64,000 bases of DNA from Candidatus Peribacteria bacterium RIFOXYB1_FULL_54_35 (GCA_001787755.1 MFYJ01000014.1:62001-126000); one strand, 5' to 3'; positions 38,976 to 48,721 are shown, numbered from the stretch's first letter. The notes: a model not told the origin generated them from the letters alone. Program-made: numbers and translations.

Positions 38976-40305
38976 TGTCCTCCTCGGTTCCCTGGCTCTT
39001 TTCGGTGTCACTGCCTTCTCCCCGGCACGTGTGGTGGCTGCGTATGCTCCTCTTACATTCCGGTACGAGCACTTCATTTTCACACTCGATCCGGACGACT
39101 ACCCCGCCTGGCATTCCACAGAGGAACAATGGTTACTCTTCGGGCAGCCATTCCAACTTCCTCCTTCCTTACGGGTTGATGGTGATGTCCTTCCTCCGTT
39201 CCCTGAGGGTGTGGTCCGCAACAGCCAGTTTGCCTGGGACAGGGGTGCCATCCGTGCCGCGCTCGATATGCAGATTGCGAGGCAGTTCGATCGTGAGTCC
39301 CGGTCGGTGGCCATCCGGCGTGAAGAAGAGCAAGTGGTCTTCGATGGCGTTGGGTTACCTGGAAGGAGAGTGAATCTTTCGGAAGCAGCACAGCTCACGG
39401 TGGAGGCGCTCACGCGCGGCATTACGGATATTTCCCTTCCGGTTTCGGTACTGCAACCGAAGGTAGATGTGCTCGATGCAGATCTTCAGGACGGAGGCAT
39501 TCTGGAAGTGGTGGCGGTAGGTGAGTCCGATTACCGTGGTTCTCCGCTTGCCCGCCAGCACAATATTGCAACGGGCTTAAGCCGTTTCAACGGGCACATC
39601 ATCCCGCAGGGCACTACCTTCTCTTTCAATGAAGTGCTCGGTCCGGTGGGCCCCTCGACGGGATACAAGCAGGAGCTTGTTATTAAGGGGGACAAAACGC
39701 TCCCGGACTACGGAGGCGGATTGTGCCAGGTGAGTACCACTGCGTACCGCGGCGTGTGGGAATACGGTTTTCCCATTCAGCAGCGCATCAATCACAGCTA
39801 CAGCGTGCGGTACTACTTCCCGCAGGGGACCGACGCCACCATCTATCCTCCGTACAAGGACATGCAGTTTCTCAATGACAGCCCGGGAGATCTCCTCATT
39901 CAGACGCACTACGAAGACGGACGAGCGTACTTCATTTACTTCGGTACCCGCGACGGGCGGCAGACGGAGCTTATGGGCCCGTATGTCTGGGGGCAGACGT
40001 CGGTGCCGGGTGACCGCGTTGAGTACACCACAGATATCCCTCCGGGTACTTCCAGAAAAGTTGGCGAGCGTGTGCCGGGATCAAGAGCGGGATGGCTGCG
40101 GATAGTGCGCGGGGAAGGGGGAGGAGAAAAACAGGAGATGGTCTACTCCCTCTACGAGGCGCGTCCGCTCTACACGCAGATCGGTGTGACGGCAGAAGAG
40201 CTCAATCCTCCGGTCGAGGAAGAAGCTCCGCCAGTGGTGGAGGAGAAGAAAGAAGAACCTGCCGGGCGTCCGGTCTGGTTCCAGCGGTGGAGAAGGCGAT
40301 CGTAA
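38962..40305 (+). CDS. VanW family secreted protein
   Basis: 447 aa. A signal peptide occupies residues 1-27 (LLGSLALFGVTAFSPARVVA). The VanW domain spans about 200-335: RHNIATG-like NIATGLSRFNGHIIPQGTTF, SFNEVLGPVGPSTGYKQELV, and GGGLCQVSTTAYRGVWEYG, with the conserved Cys. The tail is Glu/Pro-rich and ends RPVWFQRWRRRS. VanW proteins act on the outer surface, role unclear, and are common in CPR bacteria. Confidence 0.9.
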   Translation: MRSRSVLLGSLALFGVTAFSPARVVAAYAPLTFRYEHFIFTLDPDDYPAWHSTEEQWLLFGQPFQLPPSLRVDGDVLPPFPEGVVRNSQFAWDRGAIRAALDMQIARQFDRESRSVAIRREEEQVVFDGVGLPGRRVNLSEAAQLTVEALTRGITDISLPVSVLQPKVDVLDADLQDGGILEVVAVGESDYRGSPLARQHNIATGLSRFNGHIIPQGTTFSFNEVLGPVGPSTGYKQELVIKGDKTLPDYGGGLCQVSTTAYRGVWEYGFPIQQRINHSYSVRYYFPQGTDATIYPPYKDMQFLNDSPGDLLIQTHYEDGRAYFIYFGTRDGRQTELMGPYVWGQTSVPGDRVEYTTDIPPGTSRKVGERVPGSRAGWLRIVRGEGGGEKQEMVYSLYEARPLYTQIGVTAEELNPPVEEEAPPVVEEKKEEPAGRPVWFQRWRRRS

Positions 40306-40422
40306 GAAATGGAAAATTGGAAATGAGAAAATGAAAGATGAAGCACACAACCCTCAAAATCTGTGAAGTATTCATCCGCAGAACGATCCTTTCCTCATAT
40401 TCTATTTTCAATTTTTAATTGA
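40306..40422. repeat. AT-rich word-array (GGAAAATTG family)
   Basis: GAAATGGAAAATTGGAAATG on the left and TTTTCAATTTTTAATTG on the right form an imperfect inverted array. The same words occur at 47640-47730. It lies between convergent genes. Confidence 0.55.
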
Positions 40423-41067
40423 TTATTGCAGCATGGCATCCGCAATGGGGCCGGAACGCAGTGGCCGGTTCGTCTGTTCCTCCATGATGCGTCTGCAGAG
40501 GGGCGTGAGCCGCTCGTCTATGTCCTGTGGCGGGAGGGCTGCCATCCACCATTGATCCTGCGAGCAGGTACGGATGAATTGCCGCTCATCCTCCGAGAGG
40601 GTGCTGAATAGTTCGTGTGATTCCTGCCGCGGGAAGACCCCCAGCTGCTGCAGGAGCCTGATGGTGAAAGGGAGTATGTGCACCTGATCATGTGTCATAC
40701 ACCCATCCAGGAATTCCTGCGTGAGTGCAAAGATATCCGGCACCGGGTGATCATCTTCCAGGAGGGAAAGCAGCAGCTCAGTTGCCTGTGATGCCTGGAG
40801 GAAATTGGAGAGGGCCAAAGTCTCGCAGTAGTCTTTTGTACAGCTGGCGCTGCTGATACTGAGGCTCCCCCTGCTTTCACGAATGCATACCATTGTTTCC
40901 TGGAAGTCGAGGAGGCTCCCGCCCATGCGGCTCTTCGGTTTCCGCACACCGCGGGCGCGTGCAGCTAATTTGCCGCGCTCTTTTGTAAGGAGAATGCAGA
41001 AGCGGTCTGCCTCTCCCACGTCATGTGTCCGGAGTACGATGCTCTGGTACTGCAGTGAGCGCCCCAT
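40423..41067 (-). CDS. recO: DNA repair protein RecO
   Basis: 214 aa, slightly short. The N-terminal OB fold shows QSIVLRTHDVGEADRFCILL and GKLAARARGVRKPKSRMGGS. The C-terminal helical domain lacks the four-cysteine zinc site seen in many RecO proteins. It loads RecA with RecF/RecR in gap repair. One base separates it from ftsX. Confidence 0.85.
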   Translation of the reverse strand: MGRSLQYQSIVLRTHDVGEADRFCILLTKERGKLAARARGVRKPKSRMGGSLLDFQETMVCIRESRGSLSISSASCTKDYCETLALSNFLQASQATELLLSLLEDDHPVPDIFALTQEFLDGCMTHDQVHILPFTIRLLQQLGVFPRQESHELFSTLSEDERQFIRTCSQDQWWMAALPPQDIDERLTPLCRRIMEEQTNRPLRSGPIADAMLQ

Positions 41068-41068
41068 A

Positions 41069-42043
41069 TCAGTTCGTGTGCAGGGAGAGGGTGCGCGCTT
41101 GCAGTTCTTGGTGCATTCCGAGCCATGTGCCGACAGTTGCGATCACCGGGACGAGGAGAATTTCCAGAAAGAAGTACGCTGGCAATGTTCCGCTGATCAG
41201 CGACGAGATTTCTGCATTGAGTGCGGAGAGGATTCCTCCTGCCTTCAGTGCGGGGACAAGTGCAGGGAAGCTGATGATGATGAGCACACTTGTGCAGATA
41301 CTGAGTCCGATGGCGAAGAACAGCAGAATGCAGGCTTCGGTGGCGAAAGGGACGAACATAGCAAGAGGGGAGGAGCCAACCAGCTTTTCCACGAGAACCT
41401 CGTTCGCCCTCCCGAGCACGCGCCTGCGCACGAGTTCCGTTGTAATGAAGAGCAGCACTGTTGCCACAACGAAGAGGATGATGGTTGTGATGGATCTTCC
41501 CGCTCTGGTGAAGCGGAGGAGTTCATAGATCTGCTTCTCCTGGTCCGTCACTTCCGAGAGGAACGCAGGGTCGATCACTCCGTGCCACTCCTTCTGCTCT
41601 GTGAAGCGCCGGAATCGCGGGTAGTCATCCAGTGACCGCAGTGTCACGCCGATCGTGTCCGGGAACGGGTTCCCCATGTGGAATTGCTCGAGGAATGTAA
41701 TCAATTCGGGGTCATGGGTGCGTGCCCGTTCGTATGCCTGCTCTTTTGTGATGTATGCTGCGTCCTCCAGGAAATCCTGCTGCTGGAGGACTGCGAAGAA
41801 ATTGTGGATGTCCTGGTCCTGCGCTTCCTCGCGTATTTCCAGCCGTATATCGGTACGTGTTCGCAGGAGTGATTGTACTCCCTGTGCCCCTACCAGGATG
41901 ATGAGCAGGAGCTGCACGAGGAGAAACACCCCAAAGAGGGCGCCCAGAGCCGTGCCCCACTCTCTCTCGCGGAAGAGCGTCATCACGCCCCGCCGTATGC
42001 CGCGCTTCACGATCACCGATGTATCCGGGTCCAGTTGCAACAT
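41069..42043 (-). CDS. ftsX: Cell division protein FtsX
   Basis: 324 aa with four membrane helices (about 30-52, 188-208, 232-258 and 290-310) and an extracellular domain between the first two, the FtsX layout. FtsX with the ATPase FtsE controls peptidoglycan hydrolases at division; ftsE is not next to it. TATACT ends 7 nt before the ATG, inside GTGCTATACT. It is followed by recO in the same operon. Confidence 0.85.
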   Translation of the reverse strand: MLQLDPDTSVIVKRGIRRGVMTLFREREWGTALGALFGVFLLVQLLLIILVGAQGVQSLLRTRTDIRLEIREEAQDQDIHNFFAVLQQQDFLEDAAYITKEQAYERARTHDPELITFLEQFHMGNPFPDTIGVTLRSLDDYPRFRRFTEQKEWHGVIDPAFLSEVTDQEKQIYELLRFTRAGRSITTIILFVVATVLLFITTELVRRRVLGRANEVLVEKLVGSSPLAMFVPFATEACILLFFAIGLSICTSVLIIISFPALVPALKAGGILSALNAEISSLISGTLPAYFFLEILLVPVIATVGTWLGMHQELQARTLSLHTN

Positions 42044-42114
42044 TGGAAGCAGTATAGCACGTCGCTTTCTTCAAGTGGTGTGGCATGTTTTTCCTTCGGG
42101 CACCCCAGTCTCAC

Positions 42115-42729
42115 CTACATACTCTGTGCCCGCGTTTTGTGCATGCTCTCTTCGAGACGCTGTACAGCTTGCACGCACTCCCTTGCCCGTTCGTTCTCCG
42201 GATCTAGGTCCAGTGTACGCTGGAAAAGGGATTTTGCCTTCACGATGTTGCGCACTTGGAGATACGCTATTCCCAAATCACAGAGTGCCAGGGGATTTGT
42301 GTGGTCCAGATTCACTGAACGTTCCAAAGTAACAATGCCCTGTGCTCGTTTGCCGCCGTGGAACAGTGCCCAGCCGAGGCAGCGCAGGATCTCTGCATTG
42401 TTCGGTTTCAATTTATTGGCTTCCTGGAGGTGTGTGAGCGCCTTTCCCCACTGCTCTTCCTGCGATCGGAGGAAGCCGAGGATGTAGTGCCCTGTGTAGC
42501 TCTGCGCATCGAGAACAATTGCCTGCTGTGCGGCTGCTTCTGCGCGCTGGAAATGTTCGAGCCTCAGCTCATTGTCCGCAACCTCTTCGAGGGCAGAGAC
42601 ATTCTCCGGGTCCTCCACGAGGAGCTGCTCCAAAATAGCGAGTGCCTGCGCATATTCTCCTGTCAGCTTCAGCTGTTCTGCTGTTTCCAGACGCTCAACG
42701 ACATTCAGTGCAGGGGGTCGGCTGTCCAT
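42115..42729 (-). CDS. Tetratricopeptide repeat protein
   Basis: 204 aa made of about five TPR units, e.g. LKLTGEYAQALAILEQLLVE, EWGKAL-like KALTHLQEANKLKPNNAEIL and NIVKAKSLFQRTLDLDPENE. No signal peptide. A protein-protein scaffold; the partner is unknown. TAGAAT ends 9 nt before the ATG at 42729. Confidence 0.85.
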   Translation of the reverse strand: MDSRPPALNVVERLETAEQLKLTGEYAQALAILEQLLVEDPENVSALEEVADNELRLEHFQRAEAAAQQAIVLDAQSYTGHYILGFLRSQEEQWGKALTHLQEANKLKPNNAEILRCLGWALFHGGKRAQGIVTLERSVNLDHTNPLALCDLGIAYLQVRNIVKAKSLFQRTLDLDPENERARECVQAVQRLEESMHKTRAQSM

Positions 42730-42771
42730 GTGTCTCTCATTCTAGGTGGCTCTTTCCTCGTGCGTACAGAA

Positions 42772-42863
42772 AAAGTCCATGTATTTTTTGTGGACTTTCA
42801 TATGCGCAATGCATCCCTCCTACTCATCCGCCTTCGCCCCGCACATTTGCGGAGGTGCGGGGC
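42772..42863. terminator. Two hairpins between TPR and pilin genes
   Basis: AAAGTCCA / TGGACTTT around a T-rich loop (42772-42798), and GCCCCGCA / TGCGGGGC (42836-42863). Confidence 0.5.
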
Positions 42864-42932
42864 TCCGGTGGATTCCGCTTGCTCCGTCGCATGCGCATCA
42901 AAGAGAGATCCTGATGGTAATGTCAGAGAGCT

Positions 42933-43274
42933 TCACGGTGCGTACATGAAGAAGTACACGAGATTGAGTATGCCTCGTGCACCAGCAACAATGGCAATGC
43001 CAATGACCGCACCAATCATCAGATCCTTCCCGAGGGATTTCCGCTGCTCATCCCCGGCGGAGGCCGCAAAGAGGACCGCACCTGCAATGAACACGGCGGT
43101 GCAGAGGTACCCGATGGAGTTTACCGCCACAGAGACGACATTGTTTACGATCACAGGAATGGTAAGAGCACCTGAGCTCTGCTCTATTCCAAAGGTTCCT
43201 GTGTGGAGTACCCCCGCATGGGCGTGGGGGGGAAAAAGCCACACGAGGATTGCAGTACACAATCGGTAGTACAT
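42933..43274 (-). CDS. VirB2/TrbC-like pilin family protein
   Basis: 113 aa. A signal-like N-terminus (MYYRLCTAILVWLFPPHAHA) ends in an AHA-type cleavage site, and two hydrophobic helices follow at about 52-72 and 84-105, separated by a short charged turn (SAGDEQRKSLGKD). This two-helix plan with the charged cytoplasmic turn is that of conjugative pilins. No other type IV secretion gene is nearby. TATACT ends 6 nt before the ATG. Confidence 0.6.
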   Translation of the reverse strand: MYYRLCTAILVWLFPPHAHAGVLHTGTFGIEQSSGALTIPVIVNNVVSVAVNSIGYLCTAVFIAGAVLFAASAGDEQRKSLGKDLMIGAVIGIAIVAGARGILNLVYFFMYAP

Positions 43275-43350
43275 CGCATTAGTATAGCACAGAACCGCAA
43301 CAGATGCACGTTGCAGTTCCCCTCTTTCCTCCGTAGACTCGTCCTCTCCT

Positions 43351-46300
43351 ATGGCTTCTTCGTTCCATCAGCGCAGGTTGTATGGTTCTTCACGGCGAAA
43401 GGGCCTGAGAAATGTTCTTTGGAAGGGCAGGAGAAAAACCTGTGTTTTCTCATCCGCTGCGGAGCATTCCGCTCTTGCCCGGCTGTCCGCCTTTCCTCGC
43501 TCCGTTGGCCGATTTTGTGTTGCTCTGGTGCACAAGCGGTCCGGCCAGCCGCATGGACGGAAAGTCCTTCTCCTCAAGGGGGGAGGGATCTTTTTCGTCG
43601 TTGTGCTTCTCTACGTCGTGTTCCTCTGGTTCACGCTGCCGGACATCAGTGACCCCCGAAGCCTGCTTGCTTCGCAGAGCACGGTGATTGTTGACCGGAA
43701 CGGAGTGGAGCTCTACAGGCTCTTTGTCGAACAAGATCGCACGTACATTCCGGCAGACCGCATACCGGATACACTCGAGAAGGCGATGGTTGCCATAGAA
43801 GATGAGCGTTTCTACGAGCGGGGGTGCCTGGACGTGCGTGCCATCGCGCGTGTGGTCTTACGGTTTGGCCACGCAGGAGGGGGTTCCACGCTCACGCGCC
43901 AGCTTGCCCGCAATGCGCTGGATCTCACGCAGGACAACATTTACAACCGCAAGCTCAAAGAACTGATGCTCGGGTGCCAGATGGAGCACAGGTTCAGTAA
44001 GAGTGATCTGCTGGAGCTCTACCTCAACTGGATTCCCTTCGGGCGCAATGCCTACGGTGTCGAACAGGCGAGCCAGACGTACTTCGGTGTACCTGCCGAG
44101 GGTCTCACACTTGCACAGTCTGCTGTGCTTGCCTCACTCCCGCAGCGTCCTTCGTACTACAGCCCCTATGGCGAGCATCTTTTTACAAAAGTGAGTGAAG
44201 AAGCGCAGGAGGACATCCGGGCGGAACGCGTCACCCGCGCCAATCAGCTCCGCGAAGAAGATGTGACCATCGGTCTCCTCGGGGCAGCGGTCGGTACCGG
44301 TTCTACCGTGCTCTACGTCGGCGGCCGCACGGATCAGGTGCTGCGGAACATGGAAGACCAGAAGCTCATTACGGAGCAGGAGCGCCTTGCTGCCCTTGCG
44401 GAACTGGAGCACATGACTTTCAAACCTTCACGCGAGAACATCCGTGCGCCGCATTTTGTGCTCTGGGTGCGGGATCAGGTGGAGAAGCTCTTCACAGGAA
44501 CCACGGAGGAGGGTCTTCTTGAGCGGGGTGGCCTGCGCATAGAGACGACGCTCAACTGGGAGATGCAGAAAATCGCAGAGGAATCGGTAGCGTTTTACAG
44601 GGAGGATATCCTCAATCGCTTCGGTGCACAGAATATTGCACTTCTCTCCGTCGATCTCGATACGCGGGAAGTACTCGCGTACGTGGGGAATATGGATTAC
44701 ACCGATACGGAACACGGGGGGAAAATTGATATGGTCCAATCTCCCCGCCAGCCGGGTTCCAGCTTCAAGCCGTTCGTCTATGCCGCGGCGTTTCAGCATG
44801 GGTACAACCCGGCGACGGTACTCTATGACGTTCCGACGAAGATCGGGGAAGATGAGCCGCGGAACTTCGATGGGGGTTTCATGGGGCCGCTCACCATCCG
44901 CAATGCCCTCGGAGCTTCCCGTAACATCCCGGCGGCGAAAGCGTTCTTCCTCGCGGGAGGGGAAGATTCCATCCTCGCGCTCGTCACGAATCTCGGTGCA
45001 CCTACTCCGCACCGGAAGCGTCAGGAAATCGCCGACCAGCGCCCCGAAGGGTTTGAGTACGGCTGGCCGCTCGCCCTCGGTGCCGCAGAGACACCGCTCA
45101 TCGAAATGGTGCAGGCATACTCCACCATCGGAGGTGGGGGAGTGTACGTACCCATCGTGTCCATACACCGCATTCTGGATAAGCACGGCAACCTCCTCTA
45201 TGAGTCTCCCGTGGAACGCAAGGAGGTGCTCGATCCACGCATTGCGTACCAGATCACTTCCATCCTCAGCGATGAGCAGGCCCGGCCGGGGGAATTCTGG
45301 CGGACACAGCTCACCGTACCGGGTTTCCAGACCGCGGCGAAAACGGGTACGAGCAGCAAGTGCGTCGAGCGGGACGAGGAGAACGACAAGTGCAAGCTGC
45401 TCAAGCCGGACAACGCGTGGGTCATCGGGTACACGCCGAATCTCCTCACCGGCGTGTGGGCGGGCAATGCAGACGGCTCTGCGCTCTACGAGAAGGGTGA
45501 CGGCCTCAACACGGGGAGTCCCCTCTGGCGGAACTACATGAGCCGGGCGCAGCGTCTCGTCGAGTCTCCCAAGGAAGCCTTTGCCGTCCCTGATGGCATT
45601 GTCCGGACACAGATTTCCATGCTTTCCGGTCAGCTCCCCGCGGAGTGTACGCCGGTCCATATGCGACGTTCCGATGTCTTCTTGCGGGAGTCCGCTCCCA
45701 CGCAGACAGATCCCGCCTGCAAGCAGCTCGTGATCGATAAGGTCACGCGGCTGCTCGCTTCCGAGAGTTGCCCCAAGGAGGCGCAGGAGAGCGGGAGCTT
45801 TCTCATTGCCACCAGTCTGCTTCCGCAGCGCTGGCCCGATTGGGAGAGAGGTGTGCAGGATTGGGTGAAGAAGCAGATGGAGTTGTGGTACGCCACGCCG
45901 GACCACTCCGGAGCGATCATCCCTCTTCCCGTTGCCCCGACAGAGGAATGTGACATCTCACTTACGCCCGGGCGCCTGCAAAAGCCGGAGCTGAACATTA
46001 TCGCTCCTTCCAACGGGGAAACGGTTGCGTATCCTTCCTTTAAGCCACAGGTGAAGTATGAAGTGGGCTCCTCTATCCGTGAGGTTGTCTACCAGGTGGA
46101 TGACAAGCGGCTGAGGGTGGAGACGGCGGAGCCGTTTCTTAAGGCTGCAGTGCGCGTGCCGCGGACTGTGAAGGAGGCCGGCGTGCACACACTGCGCATC
46201 ACACTCACGGATGAGTACTTCAATGAGGCGAGCGATTCCGTGCAGTTCCGCTTCGGCGACGGTCGGTCCAGCGTGCGCCCCACTCCTCCGCGCAGCGGCA

Positions 46301-46629
46301 CCGGTACCTCGCAGGGAGTGAGCGTGGCAGAACCTGTGCTCCTCTCTCCTCCCAAGTCGCTCACGCTTGTGCAGTTTGGCGATATCATTGATCTGCGGGT
46401 GCAGACACCTCCCGTGGAAGAGCTTGATCCTCCTAATCTCAGGCTTGCAGTGGTCAATGCGGGGGGAGCCAACGAAGAGGAGCTCCTTGATATCGACGAG
46501 GGCGTGGGGACGTTCTCCCGCCCCTGGAAAGCGCGGAGTACGGGTTTCTTCACCATCCGGCTCTTCTCCCAGGGCAGGGACGGTACGGTGAAAGAATGGG
46601 ATAGTGTCGGGCCATTTGAGGTGCGGTGA
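43351..46629 (+). CDS. Class A penicillin-binding protein (PBP1A-like)
   Basis: 1092 aa, long for the family. A basic N-terminus precedes an anchor near residues 75-93. The GT51 transglycosylase shows AIEDERFYERG and GGSTLTRQLARN (near 146-190). The transpeptidase has SSFK (near 470), SRN (near 526) and KTGTS (near 664). About 250 C-terminal residues form Ig-like beta domains (LNIIAPSNGETVAYPSF onward). It polymerises and cross-links peptidoglycan at the outer membrane face. TAGACT lies 11 nt before the ATG. Confidence 0.95.
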   Translation: MASSFHQRRLYGSSRRKGLRNVLWKGRRKTCVFSSAAEHSALARLSAFPRSVGRFCVALVHKRSGQPHGRKVLLLKGGGIFFVVVLLYVVFLWFTLPDISDPRSLLASQSTVIVDRNGVELYRLFVEQDRTYIPADRIPDTLEKAMVAIEDERFYERGCLDVRAIARVVLRFGHAGGGSTLTRQLARNALDLTQDNIYNRKLKELMLGCQMEHRFSKSDLLELYLNWIPFGRNAYGVEQASQTYFGVPAEGLTLAQSAVLASLPQRPSYYSPYGEHLFTKVSEEAQEDIRAERVTRANQLREEDVTIGLLGAAVGTGSTVLYVGGRTDQVLRNMEDQKLITEQERLAALAELEHMTFKPSRENIRAPHFVLWVRDQVEKLFTGTTEEGLLERGGLRIETTLNWEMQKIAEESVAFYREDILNRFGAQNIALLSVDLDTREVLAYVGNMDYTDTEHGGKIDMVQSPRQPGSSFKPFVYAAAFQHGYNPATVLYDVPTKIGEDEPRNFDGGFMGPLTIRNALGASRNIPAAKAFFLAGGEDSILALVTNLGAPTPHRKRQEIADQRPEGFEYGWPLALGAAETPLIEMVQAYSTIGGGGVYVPIVSIHRILDKHGNLLYESPVERKEVLDPRIAYQITSILSDEQARPGEFWRTQLTVPGFQTAAKTGTSSKCVERDEENDKCKLLKPDNAWVIGYTPNLLTGVWAGNADGSALYEKGDGLNTGSPLWRNYMSRAQRLVESPKEAFAVPDGIVRTQISMLSGQLPAECTPVHMRRSDVFLRESAPTQTDPACKQLVIDKVTRLLASESCPKEAQESGSFLIATSLLPQRWPDWERGVQDWVKKQMELWYATPDHSGAIIPLPVAPTEECDISLTPGRLQKPELNIIAPSNGETVAYPSFKPQVKYEVGSSIREVVYQVDDKRLRVETAEPFLKAAVRVPRTVKEAGVHTLRITLTDEYFNEASDSVQFRFGDGRSSVRPTPPRSGTGTSQGVSVAEPVLLSPPKSLTLVQFGDIIDLRVQTPPVEELDPPNLRLAVVNAGGANEEELLDIDEGVGTFSRPWKARSTGFFTIRLFSQGRDGTVKEWDSVGPFEVR

Positions 46630-46695
46630 ATCGTGAAGGGCAAACCTTCGGTTTTCCCCTCACGGACACCCTTTTCCCTCAGAGGTTGCGCTCCA

Positions 46696-46722
46696 GGCGG
46701 GCGTAGCCCGCCTTCGCGCGTT
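46696..46722 (+). terminator. Terminator after the PBP gene
   Basis: Perfect 7-bp stem GGCGGGC / GCCCGCC with a 3-nt loop, followed by TTCGCGCGTTTGTTTC. Confidence 0.55.
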
Positions 46723-46772
46723 TGTTTCATTTGCAGAAGTACAGGACAACAGGACAAGTTGAGCATGAGCTT

Positions 46773-47519
46773 TCAGCCAAGGGCTGCAGCCACCTCGTCC
46801 GCTATGTTTGCATTGGTATGCACTTCAGACACATCGTCGTCTTCCTCCACGACCTCAATAAAATCCATCAGTTTCTTCGCCGTTGCCGCATCTGTGACAG
46901 GCACTTCCTGCTTGGCAACGTACTTCAAACCTGCCTCCCGAATCTCACATCCGTTCTCCTTGAGCACGTCCCGCGCCTTGTTCCATCTGGCTGCGCTTGT
47001 TGTCACCGAGATGATGTCTCCCGTTTTCTCTATATCCTCTGCCCCGGCATCGATGAGTGCCAGCTCGGCAGCTTCCGAGAGGTTTCCTCTTGCGATCACC
47101 ACGCCTTTCCGGTCGAACATGAACATCACTGCACCGCTCTCTGCCCATTTCCCCCCGTTCTTCTCAATGGCAGACTTCACATTGCTCAGTGTGCGTTTTT
47201 TATTGTCTGTGAAGCACTCGATAATGCATGCAGCGCCACCTGGTGCGTAGGTTTCGTACACTACTTCCTCTGTTGCTTCCCCCTTGAGTTCTCCCGATCC
47301 TTTCTTTATTGCGCGGTCGATATTTATGTTCGGCACATTGTCCGCTTTCGCATTCTCTATGGCGGTTGCGAGCCGGGGATTCATGCCTGGGTCTCCACTT
47401 CGTCCTTCTCTTGTAGCAATTTCAATCAGCTTGGCATGGCGCGTGAAGATTTTGCCGCGCTTTGCATCGGCAGCTCCTTTCTTATGCTTAATGCTGTGCC
47501 ATTTAGAATGACCCGACAT
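46773..47519 (-). CDS. yebC: YebC/PmpR family protein
   Basis: 248 aa. The N-terminus MSGHSKWHSIKHKKGAADAK is diagnostic, followed by YAPGGAACIIECFTDNKKRT. Members were described as transcription regulators; more recent work links the family to translation of proline-rich stretches. Its stop lies about 140 bp from the convergent PBP gene. Confidence 0.95.
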   Translation of the reverse strand: MSGHSKWHSIKHKKGAADAKRGKIFTRHAKLIEIATREGRSGDPGMNPRLATAIENAKADNVPNINIDRAIKKGSGELKGEATEEVVYETYAPGGAACIIECFTDNKKRTLSNVKSAIEKNGGKWAESGAVMFMFDRKGVVIARGNLSEAAELALIDAGAEDIEKTGDIISVTTSAARWNKARDVLKENGCEIREAGLKYVAKQEVPVTDAATAKKLMDFIEVVEEDDDVSEVHTNANIADEVAAALG

Positions 47520-47730
47520 ACTTAACCTGGGAAATAAGGAGTAATTGTTGCTCTTGCCCTGAGCGAGGAGCCCTCTGATGGCATGTGGTGCAGGCTTTGC
47601 AACGAGTCGAAGGGTGCCATTTACTGTGACCGGACATACAGAACGGAAAATGAAAAATTGAAATGAAAATTACGCAGGATGCTTAAGATAGCCTATCATG
47701 CATTTTCTATTTTCCATTTACTATTTCGAA
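47520..47730. repeat. Intergenic repeats: CCTGAGC-class palindrome and AT-rich word array
   Basis: 47546-47625 carries GCCCTGAGCGAGG and GAGTCGAAGGGTGCC with inverted ATGGCAT / GTGCCAT words. 47640-47730 carries GGAAAATGAAAAATTG words mirrored by TTTTCTATTTTCCATTT, like 40306-40422. No gene seen. Confidence 0.55.
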
Positions 47731-47967
47731 TTATTTCCGGTAGGCCAGCATGCACATGAAGCGTGCCCGCTCTACGGCAGTCTTCAGCATCTTCTGGTGC
47801 TTGAGGCACACACCGGTGTAGTAACGCTGGCGGATATTCCCGAAGTAATCGATGAAAGGCTTCATTATGGGGTAATCCTTCCAGTCGATGTACTGGGCAT
47901 CCTTCTCACAGAAGGGGCACTGCTTGAGGCGGGGATCGGAACGGCGCTGTTGCTTTTGATGGCTCAT
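47731..47967 (-). CDS. rpsR: Ribosomal protein bS18
   Basis: 78 aa. CPFCEKDAQYIDWKDYPIMK and RYYTGVCLKHQKMLKTAVER are clear bS18 blocks; the cysteines suggest a zinc-type form. It lies 8 bp after rpsF; the usual ssb between them is absent. Confidence 0.95.
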   Translation of the reverse strand: MSHQKQQRRSDPRLKQCPFCEKDAQYIDWKDYPIMKPFIDYFGNIRQRYYTGVCLKHQKMLKTAVERARFMCMLAYRK

Positions 47968-47975
47968 AGGGGCGG

Positions 47976-48539
47976 TTAGAGAGTGATCTCGTCATCCGAG
48001 ATGATCTTTTCCAATTCTTGGGTGAGCTTCTCTTCTTCGATGGGTGTGATCTTCTCCACTATGTCCTTCTTCTGTTCTGTGGCACGCTTTACCTGTCTTT
48101 TTGCCTTATCCGCTACTCTCTTCTGCAGGGCTTCCTCTTTCTCGCGCCTCTTCCTCTCTGCATCTGTTTCACGAGTCTTGAGCCACCTCTCGTACTCCTC
48201 AGAAAACTTCACGACCTGGTACCCTTTCGGCGGTTTCACAATGAGGTGGCGCAGGACGTTGGGAATGATGCGCAGCGCCTCATCCACTTCCTTGAGCTTG
48301 CTCGGGTCCATATCGTAGTAGAAGACGGCGTAATTTCCCTCGCTGTGCCCCCCGATGTTGTAGGCGAGACCACGCTTGCCCCAGGTGTCCTTCTCCATGA
48401 GTTTCGCATCGGCTTCCTTCAGTAGTTCCTCTATCTCTTTCAAAACCTGCTGTTCCTCTTTCTGGCTGATGCTTGCAGGGTAGAGGACAGTGATTTCGTA
48501 CACGCGTGTGTCTTCCGATGATGGCGCGAGCAATGGCAT
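47976..48539 (-). CDS. rpsF: Ribosomal protein bS6 with charged C-terminal extension
   Basis: 187 aa from MPLLAPSSEDTRVYEITVLY. The bS6 fold covers about 15-110 (WGKRGLAYNIGGHSEGNYAV). An extra about 75 residues form a highly charged probable coiled coil (RKRREKEEALQKRVADKAKR). It binds bS18 on the 30S platform. The extension is unusual for bS6. Confidence 0.9.
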   Translation of the reverse strand: MPLLAPSSEDTRVYEITVLYPASISQKEEQQVLKEIEELLKEADAKLMEKDTWGKRGLAYNIGGHSEGNYAVFYYDMDPSKLKEVDEALRIIPNVLRHLIVKPPKGYQVVKFSEEYERWLKTRETDAERKRREKEEALQKRVADKAKRQVKRATEQKKDIVEKITPIEEEKLTQELEKIISDDEITL

Positions 48540-48721
48540 AGTTGATTCGTGGGTGAACCCCGTACCACTCACCCGCCGAGGCGGGCTCGGGTACGAGGGA
48601 ATCAGGGCTGCGACTGTACTTTAGGCTCCTATGCAGCGTCAAGAGGATTGAATACGAATTATGGGCTGAACGGATTTCATAGGTGGGGAGCTTGCAGTTC
48701 CCTGAAAGGTGAATTTGATAG

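Noticed and set aside
44428-45906. 492-codon frame antisense to the PBP gene
   Set aside because: No family motif; explained by G+C and codon bias of the strongly supported plus-strand gene.
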